This document shows positions 1-7,773 of a stretch of 38,147 nt of DNA, one piece after another. This stretch comes from JAJFTV01 sp964426355 (lineage in GTDB: Bacteria; Chloroflexota; Anaerolineae; Anaerolineales; Anaerolineaceae), in the NCBI GenBank assembly GCA_964426355.1, contig CAYRRA010000015.1, positions 1-38,147 on the forward strand, read 5' to 3'. How positions within the stretch are numbered: the first letter of the stretch is position 1; every line of letters begins with the position of its first letter. Both the position numbers and the translations under genes were made by a program. Under the pieces are notes generated by a model that saw nothing but the letters and a program-made list of their open reading frames with translations, did no database searches and was not told the origin of the DNA.

Positions 1-893
1 GCGCCTTTCGTTATAAATCGCTTCTCTGCTTCTAAAACCACGCTCCGGGCAGCATTTTCTAGAATGACGCTGTCCGGCGCTTCAGCTAAATTTTTCGCTT
101 CCTTCAAACTGAAATTCGTGAATTCGCGGATGATTCTGATGGTTTCGATTTTGTTTGGACCAGCATCGATCAGGATCAGATCATATCCCGCAGGGCGTTC
201 AACGGTCTCGCCGTCCTCATTGCTGTTGGATGTCTCCTCGCTCTTTTCCTTGATTTGCCATAACTCATTCTCAACGCGGCTGATTTCGCCGTCAAGCCGT
301 TCTATTTCGTCTTGATATTTCTTTTGTGTCTCGTCAATCGACAATTGGTGTTCGCTGTCTATTCTGGCATAAATTGGCTTTAATCGCTTTTCCAGGCGTG
401 AAGAATAAAGATATAAAAACAACGCACCCAGCACAAAACCGGCAGGCAATACGATGCAAGTTGATTTTCCCTCTCCTTCAAAAAGAAGATACACAATAAG
501 AATAATTCCAGCCAGCCAGATGAAAAGACCCAGGCAGCCTAAAGACAAGCCTAAATTGTCGGAGTGTTCTTTTTTTGCTTTGTCTTTACTGGAAACGAGT
601 TCGCCTTTTTTTCTTGAAAGTACGCTGTCTTTCTCTTTCGACAGGTTAAATTTCTGTTTTAACAACTGGTCTTTTTTCTCTGCCAGGCTTTCGATTTGCC
701 GCTTATTTTTTGAGAGAAGCGCCTCTTGAGCGACCAAATTTAACGTTTCGGAATGAAAAGGGATTGCGCCACCCTTCGTATCGTGAACGATCCTGTTTGT
801 GGTGGAACAATATTCACAAACAATAAAATCCTGATCGGGTTCAGCCTTTAACGGCGCGCCGCAGCCACTGCATTTGATGTTCTCAACTGGCAT
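1..893 (-). CDS. Membrane protein with zinc ribbon, coiled coils and L7/L12 C-terminal-like domain (partial, runs off left edge)
   Basis: The reading frame is open from an ATG at 893 to the window edge (297 codons), so the stop lies outside. The N-terminus is a zinc ribbon with C8, C11, C26 and C29 (CSGC and CEYC pairs). A charged heptad-like coiled coil follows (about 55-105), then two hydrophobic segments (about 112-135 and 145-165), then a second coiled coil (about 168-215). The last 65 residues match the fold signature of the ribosomal L7/L12 C-terminal domain: DAGPNKIETIRIIRE, then SLKEAKNLAEAP. In L7/L12 the GxKI...LKEAK helices contact translation factors; such domains also occur in non-ribosomal proteins of unknown role. 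The protein is not the ribosomal stalk protein: it lacks the L12 dimerisation domain and is membrane anchored. The function is unknown; the domain calls are made by eye. Confidence 0.8.
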   Translation of the reverse strand, partial: MPVENIKCSGCGAPLKAEPDQDFIVCEYCSTTNRIVHDTKGGAIPFHSETLNLVAQEALLSKNKRQIESLAEKKDQLLKQKFNLSKEKDSVLSRKKGELVSSKDKAKKEHSDNLGLSLGCLGLFIWLAGIILIVYLLFEGEGKSTCIVLPAGFVLGALFLYLYSSRLEKRLKPIYARIDSEHQLSIDETQKKYQDEIERLDGEISRVENELWQIKEKSEETSNSNEDGETVERPAGYDLILIDAGPNKIETIRIIREFTNFSLKEAKNLAEAPDSVILENAARSVVLEAEKRFITKG

Positions 894-966
894 AAGACCT
901 CGTCTTTGGAGGGTATCGCTGATAAATGATTACGTTACCTGATGGTTGAGGATATGGATTCAACCC

Positions 967-1051
967 GGGAGCAGAGCTCTGTTCAGGTAAAGGAAAATAC
1001 CGGGCGCAGCACGGGCGCAATCCCGCCAGTCAGGTGCGTACTTTGTTTGCC
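967..1051 (+). repeat. Degenerate right-end copy of the dispersed TGTTGGGC repeat
   Basis: This gene-free stretch (894-1191) holds a weak copy of the right half of the repeat seen intact at 37208-37417. It keeps the order GGGAGCAG, a GGCGCAATCCC-like block, CCAGTCAGGTGCG, and a decayed terminus TTTGTTTGCCCG. Nothing else could be supported in this interval; the short open frames here are unconvincing. Confidence 0.45.
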
Positions 1052-1191
1052 CGCCGATCAACCTGGCATGGATGAACAGAATTTCACCATATTTCCCTGC
1101 TATCCAATTATACTGACCTGCCTGCCAAATGCAATAATAAACCCACAAGCACCACCCAGCCGAAATGAGCGTCAAAGATAGACCTGCCTGT

Positions 1192-1325
1192 CTATAGGAG
1201 TAGATCCATTATTTTCTGGGACACCCCATTCAAATTCTCCCACACCTCATTATTCCAGAAACGCAGCACCCTATACCCCTTCTTTTCCAGGTATGCCGTG
1301 CGCTGGCAAGCACTGGTCCAAGATT
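1192..1325 (-). pseudogene. DUF559 (Vsr-like) endonuclease C-terminal remnant
   Basis: Reading leftward to a TAG at 1192-1194, the frame gives RTAYLEKKGYRVLRFWNNEV, followed by WENLNGV and a short hydrophobic end. This is the highly conserved C-terminal block of DUF559 proteins, small proteins related to very-short-patch-repair endonucleases. The residues just upstream (QSWTSACQ) no longer resemble the family, and the catalytic IELDG-type motif is absent. The frame continues only about 25 more codons, into the promoter of the antitoxin gene. It is therefore a truncated fossil about 40 residues long rather than a working gene. Confidence 0.7.
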
Positions 1326-1393
1326 GTACCTGTATATTTGACTCGGTCTGCGCAGTAATAATTGCTGTCAATCTTTGATCATTTTGTCTATCC

Positions 1394-1434
1394 TTGACAA
1401 ACCAGCTCTAATACTGTACAGTAATGCTGTACAG
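1394..1434 (+). promoter_or_regulatory. yefM-yoeB promoter with two TGTACA palindromic operators
   Basis: TTGACA at 1394-1399 is a perfect -35 box, 17 bp before TACAGT (1417-1422). Two identical 8-bp palindromes CTGTACAG lie at 1414-1421 and 1427-1434, 13 bp apart, the first overlapping the -10 box. TGTACA-core palindromes are the known operator elements of E. coli yefM-yoeB, so autorepression by the antitoxin complex is the likely role. Confidence 0.8.
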
Positions 1435-1446
1435 AAAGGCAGAAAA

Positions 1447-1725
1447 ATGACTATTCAAACCACCTATACTCAGGCCCGCGAAGGGCTGGCAAAGTTATTG
1501 GATCAGGTGACACACAACCGTGAAGTTGTTATCATTCAACGCCGGGGCGAAGAAGAAGTAGCAATGATCGCTGCTTCAGAGTTGGAAAGCCTGATGGAGA
1601 CAGCTTATCTGCTGCGCTCACCAGCAAATGCCGAACGTCTACTTTCTGCACTTGGTCAAGCATTAAAAAACGAAACTCAACCGCTAACGGTTGATGCTTT
1701 ACGGCATGAGGTTGGTTTTGAGTAA
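1447..1725 (+). CDS. yefM: Type II antitoxin, YefM/Phd family
   Basis: This 92-residue protein starts MTIQTTYTQAREGLAKLLDQ, the typical Phd/YefM DNA-binding N-terminus, followed by VVIIQRRGEEEVAMIAASEL, the conserved beta-hairpin and ASELESLMET helix of the family. The C-terminal third is acidic and probably disordered until it wraps the toxin. It should bind the TGTACA palindromes upstream and neutralise the YoeB-type toxin encoded next. An ATG at 1447 fits the family start and has a purine-rich site (AAAGGCAGAAAA) before it; an upstream in-frame start at 1375 would lie before the promoter and is rejected. The stop overlaps the toxin gene, as is usual for coupled translation of such pairs. 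Confidence 0.92.
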   Translation: MTIQTTYTQAREGLAKLLDQVTHNREVVIIQRRGEEEVAMIAASELESLMETAYLLRSPANAERLLSALGQALKNETQPLTVDALRHEVGFE

Positions 1726-1987
1726 AAAGACTTTCACAGCGGTATTCCAAAAAGAGTTCATTGAAGACCTGCGTTTCTGGGTGGAAACCGACCGAAAGAT
1801 CGCGATCCGGGCATTCGATCTTATCGAAGCCATTTTACGGGATCCTTTTGCGGGAATTGGCAAGCCAGAACCCCTAAAATATCTAACGCCAGGTGCCTGG
1901 TCAAGAAGGCTGACCCAGGAGCATCGCATTGTTTATCTGGTGAGGGATGGACAGATCGATTTTTTGCAATCAAGGTACCATTACTAA
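1706..1987 (+). CDS. yoeB: Type II toxin, YoeB/Txe family mRNA interferase
   Basis: About 93 residues. YoeB toxins cut mRNA in the ribosomal A site. The sequence has the family pattern: SKKTFTAVFQKEFIEDLRFW near the N-terminus, then GIGKPEPLK, SRRLTQEHRIVY and the terminal SRYHY, close to the E. coli YoeB ending. The Glu of KPEPLK, the Arg of SRRL and the penultimate His match catalytic Glu46, Arg65 and His83 of E. coli YoeB, so the toxin looks intact. The start is uncertain: ATG 1706 (overlapping the antitoxin by 20 bases) or TTG 1718, which would give MSKKTF as in most homologues. It shares the operon and promoter with yefM and is followed closely by an attC-like palindrome. Confidence 0.92.
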   Translation: MRLVLSKKTFTAVFQKEFIEDLRFWVETDRKIAIRAFDLIEAILRDPFAGIGKPEPLKYLTPGAWSRRLTQEHRIVYLVRDGQIDFLQSRYHY

Positions 1988-2010
1988 AGAACCCACCAAG
2001 CCAATAAAGT

Positions 2011-2060
2011 GCCCAACCAACGCAGTGCATACTCGCCGTCCGCTGCACGCTGTGTTGGGC
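2011..2060 (+). repeat. 50-bp attC-like palindrome (GCCCAAC ... GTTGGGC)
   Basis: The element begins GCCCAAC (2011-2017) and ends GTTGGGC (2054-2060), exact matches to the RYYYAAC and GTTRRRY core sites of integron attC sites. The arms pair imperfectly through TGCA (2026-2029) and TGCA (2044-2047) with unpaired bases in the left arm and a short apical loop. It lies 23 bp after the toxin stop, where a cassette recombination site would sit. It is slightly shorter than usual attC sites (about 57 bp or more). Its right arm also equals the right end of the dispersed repeat in this window, so it could instead be a fold-back pair of repeat ends. Confidence 0.5.
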
Positions 2061-2200
2061 AGCTTCTCTTAACAGAAACCATGTTTATGTAAGTTGGCTC
2101 GATCCATGTGATTGATCTAATCGTGTCAGGCTATGGGTCTACAAGCGCAGCCCTGGCAGCAAGCGAGCTTTATACCTATTGGCAAAACGTTTTCCTCTTC

Positions 2201-2452
2201 TTAATCCTCATCAACCACTTTGATCTGTACCGCCCGCACCACCGTGCGCCAGCGATAGGTATCTATTGTCTCATCATATCCGCTGCAGGTAATCAACTTC
2301 ATCCAGGGGAAATCCTCATGCTCCGTCAAAACACTGACATCCTGCGGTTTCGTCCAGCGGTTGACCGTGCACACCTCATAGATATATGCCTGCTCAAAGG
2401 CGTGGATCACAACCTGATCGCCCCAGACCAGGCTACCCAGGTTGATGTACAC
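2201..2452 (-). pseudogene. Truncated sortase (C-terminal catalytic part only)
   Basis: The 83-codon frame encodes VYINLGSLVWGDQVVIHAF, an internal sortase beta-barrel segment, then MKLITCSGYDE, the sortase TLxTC-type active-site cysteine motif, and YRWRTVVRAVQI with the catalytic arginine. The N-terminal half, including the signal anchor and the strand with the catalytic histidine, is missing: a TAA occurs five codons upstream of YINLG in the same frame and no continuing frame was recognised. Sortases join LPxTG-type proteins to the cell surface. The remnant has only two of three catalytic residues and should be inactive. Nothing else was recognised between 2061 and 2200 or between 2453 and 2737. 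Confidence 0.8.
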
Positions 2453-2737
2453 ATCATCCGAGTTTTATACACCCATCTGAATCAACCATGATTGGTGATC
2501 ATATCTGCTCAGAAGGATATCAACGTCACGGCTGCCTGCATACCATGTGCTCAACCATAAAACACAGGCGGCGTGCATTCTTTTAGATTTATCGTCATTT
2601 CCAGGAATCAGCCAGGTCGCTAAAATTCATCCCAGATATCAACTGTCCCACTAACATTAAATGTATCGAACGAGGTCTTGTTTTTAGATGGAAATAGACG
2701 GAAGTGTCTTCATGCAGCATTACGGTAACCTGAAAAG

Positions 2738-4249
2738 CTATTCTGTTCCTTGCAAGGACTTATGTGTGGCTATCAACCAGCCATCAAATAGTTTTTGACG
2801 AGTTTCATTATCCATTTCAGGTTCCCAAATTCGTTCCATTTGCCAATGATCTCGTAAATCGGTCACACTATCCCAAACACCTGTTGCTAACCCGGCAGCA
2901 TAGGCAGCCCCCAAAGCGGATATTTCTGTCACTACGGGTTTGACAACAGGTACTCCCAGGATATCTGCCTGAAATTTCATTAACAATTCATTTTCAGCCA
3001 TTCGCCCGTTTACTTTCAATATTTTAAGTCCCATTCCATAATCTTTTTGCATCGCATCGAGAATCATGCGTGTTTGATAAGCAGTGGTCTCCAATACTGC
3101 ACGAGCTATATGATGTTTATTGATATGACCGTTTAGTCCGGCGACCATCCCTCTTTCGTCGGAATGCCAATATGGAGTATACAGATCGGATGAGGAAGGG
3201 ACAATATATATTCCGCTGCTATCATCTACCAATTTAGCAAGATCTTCGACCTCTGAACTTGTACGGATAATTCCCAGGTTATCGCGAAGCCATTGAACGA
3301 GAGCGCCTGTGGAGGTAACAGATCCCTCTAAAGCGTAGACCGTATCGTGATTTCCAAACTTATAAGCGACAGTGGTTAAGAGCCCGCTTTTAGATAGGAT
3401 TGGCGAATTTCCGATGTTCAGTAGCATAAAACAACCGGTACTGTAGGTGTTCTTGGCTTCACCAGGGCTGTAACAAGTCTGACCAACAAGCGCTGCCTGT
3501 TGGTCACCAAGATCTCCACATATGGGGATTACTGTATTGAAAGGTCCATCCAAAGTTGTCCGCGCCGCCCCTTTTGGATCGCTAGATGGAACGATGCGTG
3601 GTAGCATTTGATAAGGAATTTCTAATAATCTTAAAATTTCCTCATCCCATTCTAGTAATCGCAAGTTCATGAGCAAGGTACGGCTAGCATTGGTAACATC
3701 GGTTATGTGTATACCATTATTCGGTCCACCTGTAAGCCACCATATCAACCAGGTATCTATAGTCCCGAATAACACCCGTCCTCGTTCGGCATCTTCACGG
3801 ACACCACTCACATTATCCAATATCCACTTAATTTTTAGTCCAGAAAAGTAGGTCGATATGGGAATGCCCGTCCGGTCATGGAAAAAATCTTGATAACCTT
3901 CTGAAATTAATCGATCACATATTTCCTTTGTTCGCGCGTCTTGCCAGACAATTGCGTTGTAATAGGGTTTGCCTGTTTGCTTATCCCAGACAATCGTAGT
4001 TTCCCGTTGATTCGTTATTCCTAGTGCAACTAAATTTTCAGGTTGGATACGTGTTTTCGTGAGTGTCATAGAAATTACCTCTTGGACACGTTTCCAAATT
4101 TCAAGCGGGCGGTGCTCCACCCAGCCTGGGCGAAGATAGATTTGGCGATGTTCAAGCTGCATGACTGAGATGGGTATCCCTTGCTGATCGAAGATCACAC
4201 AACGAGTGTTTCTCGTGCCCTGATGAATCGCTGCAATATATTCCGACAT
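2738..4249 (-). CDS. Glycerol kinase paralogue with altered ATP/metal-site motifs (GlpK2)
   Basis: A 503-residue FGGY carbohydrate kinase, collinear with the canonical GlpK encoded upstream. The glycerol pocket is intact by alignment: R82-E83 in NQRETT, W102 in AIVWQD, Y134 in ISTYFSG, and the catalytic Asp in GDLGDQQAA (D249). The nucleotide side is not: the phosphate-1 motif DQGTTSTR has become HQGTRNTR (Asp9 to His, Thr to Arg, Ser to Asn), and the adenosine motif DGGM has become NGRM. Asp10 of E. coli GlpK coordinates Mg-ATP, so low or no kinase activity is inferred. Start chosen at ATG 4249 (MSEYIAAI) behind AGGA; an in-frame start at 4279 is less likely. It is the last gene of the glpK-glpD-glpK2 group, 81 bp after glpD, and may be regulatory, heteromeric or decaying. 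Confidence 0.88.
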   Translation of the reverse strand: MSEYIAAIHQGTRNTRCVIFDQQGIPISVMQLEHRQIYLRPGWVEHRPLEIWKRVQEVISMTLTKTRIQPENLVALGITNQRETTIVWDKQTGKPYYNAIVWQDARTKEICDRLISEGYQDFFHDRTGIPISTYFSGLKIKWILDNVSGVREDAERGRVLFGTIDTWLIWWLTGGPNNGIHITDVTNASRTLLMNLRLLEWDEEILRLLEIPYQMLPRIVPSSDPKGAARTTLDGPFNTVIPICGDLGDQQAALVGQTCYSPGEAKNTYSTGCFMLLNIGNSPILSKSGLLTTVAYKFGNHDTVYALEGSVTSTGALVQWLRDNLGIIRTSSEVEDLAKLVDDSSGIYIVPSSSDLYTPYWHSDERGMVAGLNGHINKHHIARAVLETTAYQTRMILDAMQKDYGMGLKILKVNGRMAENELLMKFQADILGVPVVKPVVTEISALGAAYAAGLATGVWDSVTDLRDHWQMERIWEPEMDNETRQKLFDGWLIATHKSLQGTE

Positions 4250-4330
4250 AAGCAATTCCTGAATTTCTCGAAAAAGCAATCGATGAGCAACTCTGCCGAT
4301 GGCAATCCAGCCCAGATCTAACCTGAAGCG

Positions 4331-6037
4331 TTAGTCTACCAGATATTGATCGAAATTCATGCGGTGCTTTGATTTGAGGATATTGATAACTCGTTGTATC
4401 TCACTTTGTATCCTGTCTTCTTCCCAATTCTTACTTTTCCCAATGATACCTGCCAGTTCATTCAGTCCATCAGCCGTTATTTCACCTGACAAGCCAATCA
4501 TGGACCGCCGAAAAAGGAAATCATCCAGGTGTGCAACATCCTCTTGACAGACAATATATTCTATTTCATTGAAGCTATAACCAGGATAGCAGAGAAGTTG
4601 ATGATCATCTTTGCTGGAGATAAATACCGCAATTTCTTCAGAGCGTGTACCATAACGAGAGAATAAAACCTCGGTCCGAGTCAACGGCAAACCTGTTCTC
4701 GTGGCAAGATCCATGATCCACCGCTCCTGGTTCTCTTTGGTCTTAGGATAATTTCTTCCTCCGCCAAACTCCATTTCTCTGGTTGACACATTGCGGATAA
4801 GATTTAGTTCTTGCATTGCCATGTCACTCATCTTTTCAGCGAAAGCACGAAATGTAGTCCACTTGCCGCCGACCAAAGAATAGACTGGGAAGCTTCCAAC
4901 CACCCCCTTGAGCTTTTTGATCGAATGATCGCGTGTGATTTGCCCTGTCCGTTGAGAATTACTCTTGGGCAAAGGGCGAACGCCAGAGAAGGTGAAAACA
5001 ATGTGCGATCTATCAACAGAAAGGTTCGGGAAAACCCTTTTGATCATTTCAAAAAAGTATTGTACTTCATCATCCGTTATGACTGCATCATCGGGATCAT
5101 CGATGTGGAAATCTGATGTGCCAACAAGAACGCGCTCACCAAAAGGAAAGAGTAAAACAATGCGACCATCCTTATTCTCGAAGAAAAATTCGTGGTCACC
5201 AATCGCTCTCCTTAGTTCAGGGTGATCCAATACCAGATGTGAGCCTTTGGTTCCTCCCATGAATTGTGTCTTTTGACCAAAATCGCTGTTGACATAATCT
5301 ACCCACGGTCCCCCCGCGTTAATGACAAGCTTTGGGGTCACACTAAATCGTTCACCTGTTATCTCGTCTTTAAGGGTCACCGTGGAGTCTACAATTGAAT
5401 CGAGACTAACATAGTTAAGTGCAATGGCTTTCTTATTCGCGTCAATTGCATCTTGCACCAATTCTACAGCAATGCGTTCAGGCGACAACATAGAGCCATC
5501 GAAGTATGTTCCGGTGAAAAGGATATCTGGATTAAGCATTGGAAATTGGGCAAGAGACCTATCCCTATTCAAAAACCGATGATTAGGAACAATCTTCTTT
5601 CCCTGTGTATAGAAGTCATATAGCATCATGCCAAACTTAATAACGATCGCACCTCTTTCTGAGGGTTGATCCAGCAGCCCCAGGAATTTTAACGGAGCAT
5701 TCAGGATTCCAGAGAAAAGCTTAAAGATAGGGAAGGTGGTCGGAAGTGGTTTGACCAGGTGAGGCGCCTTCTCGATCAACCAATTCCGTTCTTGAACGGC
5801 TTCCCGTACCAGGCGAAACTCGCCGTTTTCCAGGTAGCGGATACCTCCGTGAATCATATGTGATGTAGCGGCGCTAGCTCCACTGCAATAATCACTGCGA
5901 TCCACGAGGAGTACATCTAATCCTTGCGACGCAAGATCCCAAAAAACGCCAATACCATTGATACCAGCGCCTACAATCAGGACACTGACCTCTGGATTCT
6001 TACGATACTGTTCAGTGCGTAGTTCTCTATTCAACAT
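4331..6037 (-). CDS. glpD: FAD-dependent glycerol-3-phosphate dehydrogenase
   Basis: A 568-residue protein that oxidises sn-glycerol-3-phosphate to dihydroxyacetone phosphate and passes electrons to the membrane quinone pool. The N-terminal FAD-binding motif is VLIVGAGINGIGV followed by the acidic end of the Rossmann fold (VLLVDRSDYCSGAS). The conserved SHMIHGGIRYLENGEF segment and VINAGGPWVD, GGTKGSHLV and LVGTSD blocks are present. The C-terminal DAO_C-type helical domain (RYGTRSEEIAVF to the end) is complete. Start at ATG 6037, with GAGGTG six bases upstream overlapping the glpK stop, 10 bp after that stop, so translation is coupled with glpK. The enzyme uses the product of the kinase encoded just upstream. 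Confidence 0.95.
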   Translation of the reverse strand: MLNRELRTEQYRKNPEVSVLIVGAGINGIGVFWDLASQGLDVLLVDRSDYCSGASAATSHMIHGGIRYLENGEFRLVREAVQERNWLIEKAPHLVKPLPTTFPIFKLFSGILNAPLKFLGLLDQPSERGAIVIKFGMMLYDFYTQGKKIVPNHRFLNRDRSLAQFPMLNPDILFTGTYFDGSMLSPERIAVELVQDAIDANKKAIALNYVSLDSIVDSTVTLKDEITGERFSVTPKLVINAGGPWVDYVNSDFGQKTQFMGGTKGSHLVLDHPELRRAIGDHEFFFENKDGRIVLLFPFGERVLVGTSDFHIDDPDDAVITDDEVQYFFEMIKRVFPNLSVDRSHIVFTFSGVRPLPKSNSQRTGQITRDHSIKKLKGVVGSFPVYSLVGGKWTTFRAFAEKMSDMAMQELNLIRNVSTREMEFGGGRNYPKTKENQERWIMDLATRTGLPLTRTEVLFSRYGTRSEEIAVFISSKDDHQLLCYPGYSFNEIEYIVCQEDVAHLDDFLFRRSMIGLSGEITADGLNELAGIIGKSKNWEEDRIQSEIQRVINILKSKHRMNFDQYLVD

Positions 6038-6047
6038 CCAAAACACC

Positions 6048-7559
6048 TCATTCCTTTTCAACCCAATCAAGGGTCCGAGAAACAGCTTTCTTCCATTTTG
6101 CATACAGGTCCGTGCCAGCAATATCATTAGAGCCAGGCAGCCAGGTTTTATCTGTTATCCAGTTTTGACGCATCTCAGCCTGGCTTTTCCAGAAACCAAC
6201 AGCATAACCTGCTGCATAGGCTGCCCCGAGTGCTGTTGTTTCAGATACCATTGGGCGAATTACCGGGACGCCCAAGACATCTGCCTGGAACTGCATCAGC
6301 AGCTCGTTCTGCGCCATTCCACCGTCAATTTTTAATGCTTTCAATGCAACGCCCGAATCTGCGTTCATCGCATCTAACACTTCGCGTGTCTGGAAGGCGG
6401 TTGCTTCGAGAACAGCCCGGGCGATGTGCCCGCGATTAATAAAGCGAGTCAACCCGACGATCACCCCACGTGCATCGGATCGCCAATAAGGCGCGAACAA
6501 ACCTGAGAAAGCAGGAACAAAGTAGATCCCGCCATTATCGTCTACCATGTTGGCAAGATTTTCAATTTCCCGGGCAGAATCGATCATTTTGAGATTATCC
6601 CGCAGCCACTGAACCAATGCGCCTGTGATGGCAATAGAACCTTCCATGGCGTAGATTGGTTTCTCCTCGCCAAAGCGATAACAAACTGTGGTCAGCAATC
6701 CGTTTTTAGATTGAACGATTTCTTCGCCAGTGTTGAGCAGCATAAAGCAGCCAGTACCATAAGTGTTTTTGGCTTCGCCAGGTTCAAAGCATGTTTGACC
6801 AACGGTGGCTGCCTGTTGATCCCCCAGGTCTCCTGCCACCCGGACAACTCCTTCGAAGGGTCCGTTCTCCAGAGTGTGACCGTAGATTTCTGAAGAAGAG
6901 CAAATCTTGGGAAGCATTTGTTTCGGAATGTTCATGATATGACAGATTTCATCATCCCAATCCAGTGTTTCCAAATCCATCAACATAGTGCGGCTGGCGT
7001 TGGTTACATCGGTGATGTGTTTGCCGCCGTTCACTCCACCGGTCAGGTTCCAAATCAGCCAGGTATCCATATTGCCAAAAATAGCACGACCTTCTTCGGC
7101 AGCGGTGTGCAGCCCATCCACGTTTTCCAGCAGCCATTTGATTTTAGGTCCAGAGAAATAGGTAGCAAGCGGTAGCCCGACTTTTTCCCGAAAGCGGTCT
7201 ATGCCTCCCTCTTCAGCAAGCTGATGAATGATTTTATCAGTGCGGGTATCCTGCCAGACAATTGCATTGTAGAGCGGTTGTCCGGAAAATTTATCCCAGA
7301 CCAGGGTGGTTTCCCGTTGATTGGTGATGCCCACCGCAACAATATCTTTGGTGGTTGCGCCGGTCTTGCGACGTGCCTCCCGGATGACTACGATGGTATT
7401 GTGCCAGATTTCCAATGGGTCGTGTTCTACCCAGCCAGGACACGGATAGATTTGTTCATGTTCCAATTGGTGAAAACCAACCGGCTCCCCTTGATGATTG
7501 AAGATCATACATCGGGTACTGGTGGTGCCCTGATCGATACTAGCTACGTATTTGTTCAT
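6048..7559 (-). CDS. glpK: Glycerol kinase (canonical)
   Basis: A 503-residue FGGY kinase that phosphorylates glycerol with ATP to sn-glycerol-3-phosphate in the cytoplasm. All diagnostic motifs are seen: phosphate-1 SIDQGTTSTR (D9), glycerol contacts R82-E83, W102 and Y134, catalytic Asp in GDLGDQQAA (D247), phosphate-2 NTYGTGCFMLLNTG, and adenosine motif IDGGMAQNELLMQFQAD. ATG 7559 is preceded by GAGGAAT. It is the first gene of the leftward glp group and lies just downstream of a 23-bp palindrome at 7602-7624 that probably controls it. This is the copy expected to supply activity, in contrast with the two altered FGGY homologues nearby. No glycerol facilitator gene is seen in the window. 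Confidence 0.96.
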   Translation of the reverse strand: MNKYVASIDQGTTSTRCMIFNHQGEPVGFHQLEHEQIYPCPGWVEHDPLEIWHNTIVVIREARRKTGATTKDIVAVGITNQRETTLVWDKFSGQPLYNAIVWQDTRTDKIIHQLAEEGGIDRFREKVGLPLATYFSGPKIKWLLENVDGLHTAAEEGRAIFGNMDTWLIWNLTGGVNGGKHITDVTNASRTMLMDLETLDWDDEICHIMNIPKQMLPKICSSSEIYGHTLENGPFEGVVRVAGDLGDQQAATVGQTCFEPGEAKNTYGTGCFMLLNTGEEIVQSKNGLLTTVCYRFGEEKPIYAMEGSIAITGALVQWLRDNLKMIDSAREIENLANMVDDNGGIYFVPAFSGLFAPYWRSDARGVIVGLTRFINRGHIARAVLEATAFQTREVLDAMNADSGVALKALKIDGGMAQNELLMQFQADVLGVPVIRPMVSETTALGAAYAAGYAVGFWKSQAEMRQNWITDKTWLPGSNDIAGTDLYAKWKKAVSRTLDWVEKE

Positions 7560-7601
7560 AACAAATTCCTCGAAAAATTTAGGGGGAGAAAATCTCGCTG
7601 T

Positions 7602-7624
7602 CAGTATTACCGTATGTAATACTG
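7602..7624. promoter_or_regulatory. Perfect 9-bp inverted repeat upstream of glpK (operator candidate)
   Basis: CAGTATTAC (7602-7610), a CGTAT spacer, then GTAATACTG (7616-7624): perfect arms, 43 bp upstream of the glpK start. The position is right for an operator of the glp group. No second copy of this palindrome was noticed in the window. The local NarL-type regulator is a possible ligand but nothing in the sequence proves it. Confidence 0.65.
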
Positions 7625-7715
7625 AGAAGGAAGTTCACAATGTTTGGAACCCTTTTCGTGCTAAGGAATTCATTTTATTCTCTTCATACATCTATTTTTG
7701 AAATGATTAATTTGT

Positions 7716-7751
7716 GGCAAGCAGGTCAGCGTTGTAACCAGCCTGCTTGCC
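7716..7751 (-). terminator. Hairpin just after the membrane hydrolase gene
   Basis: GGCAAGCAGG (7716-7725) pairs perfectly with CCTGCTTGCC (7742-7751), extendable by one T-A pair, 22 bp past the stop of the hydrolase gene. The following minus-strand bases are AT-rich but have no clear T run, so it is a weak terminator or an mRNA-end stem that separates this gene from the glp group. Confidence 0.5.
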
Positions 7752-7773
7752 AGACTTCACCACTGATGATGTT

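Noticed and set aside
942..1181. Open frames on both strands of 942-1181
   Set aside because: Low-complexity composition, no family resemblance, overlap with a degenerate repeat.
2108..2491. 127-codon plus-strand frame
   Set aside because: It is the shadow of the sortase remnant, whose active-site motif is clear on the other strand.
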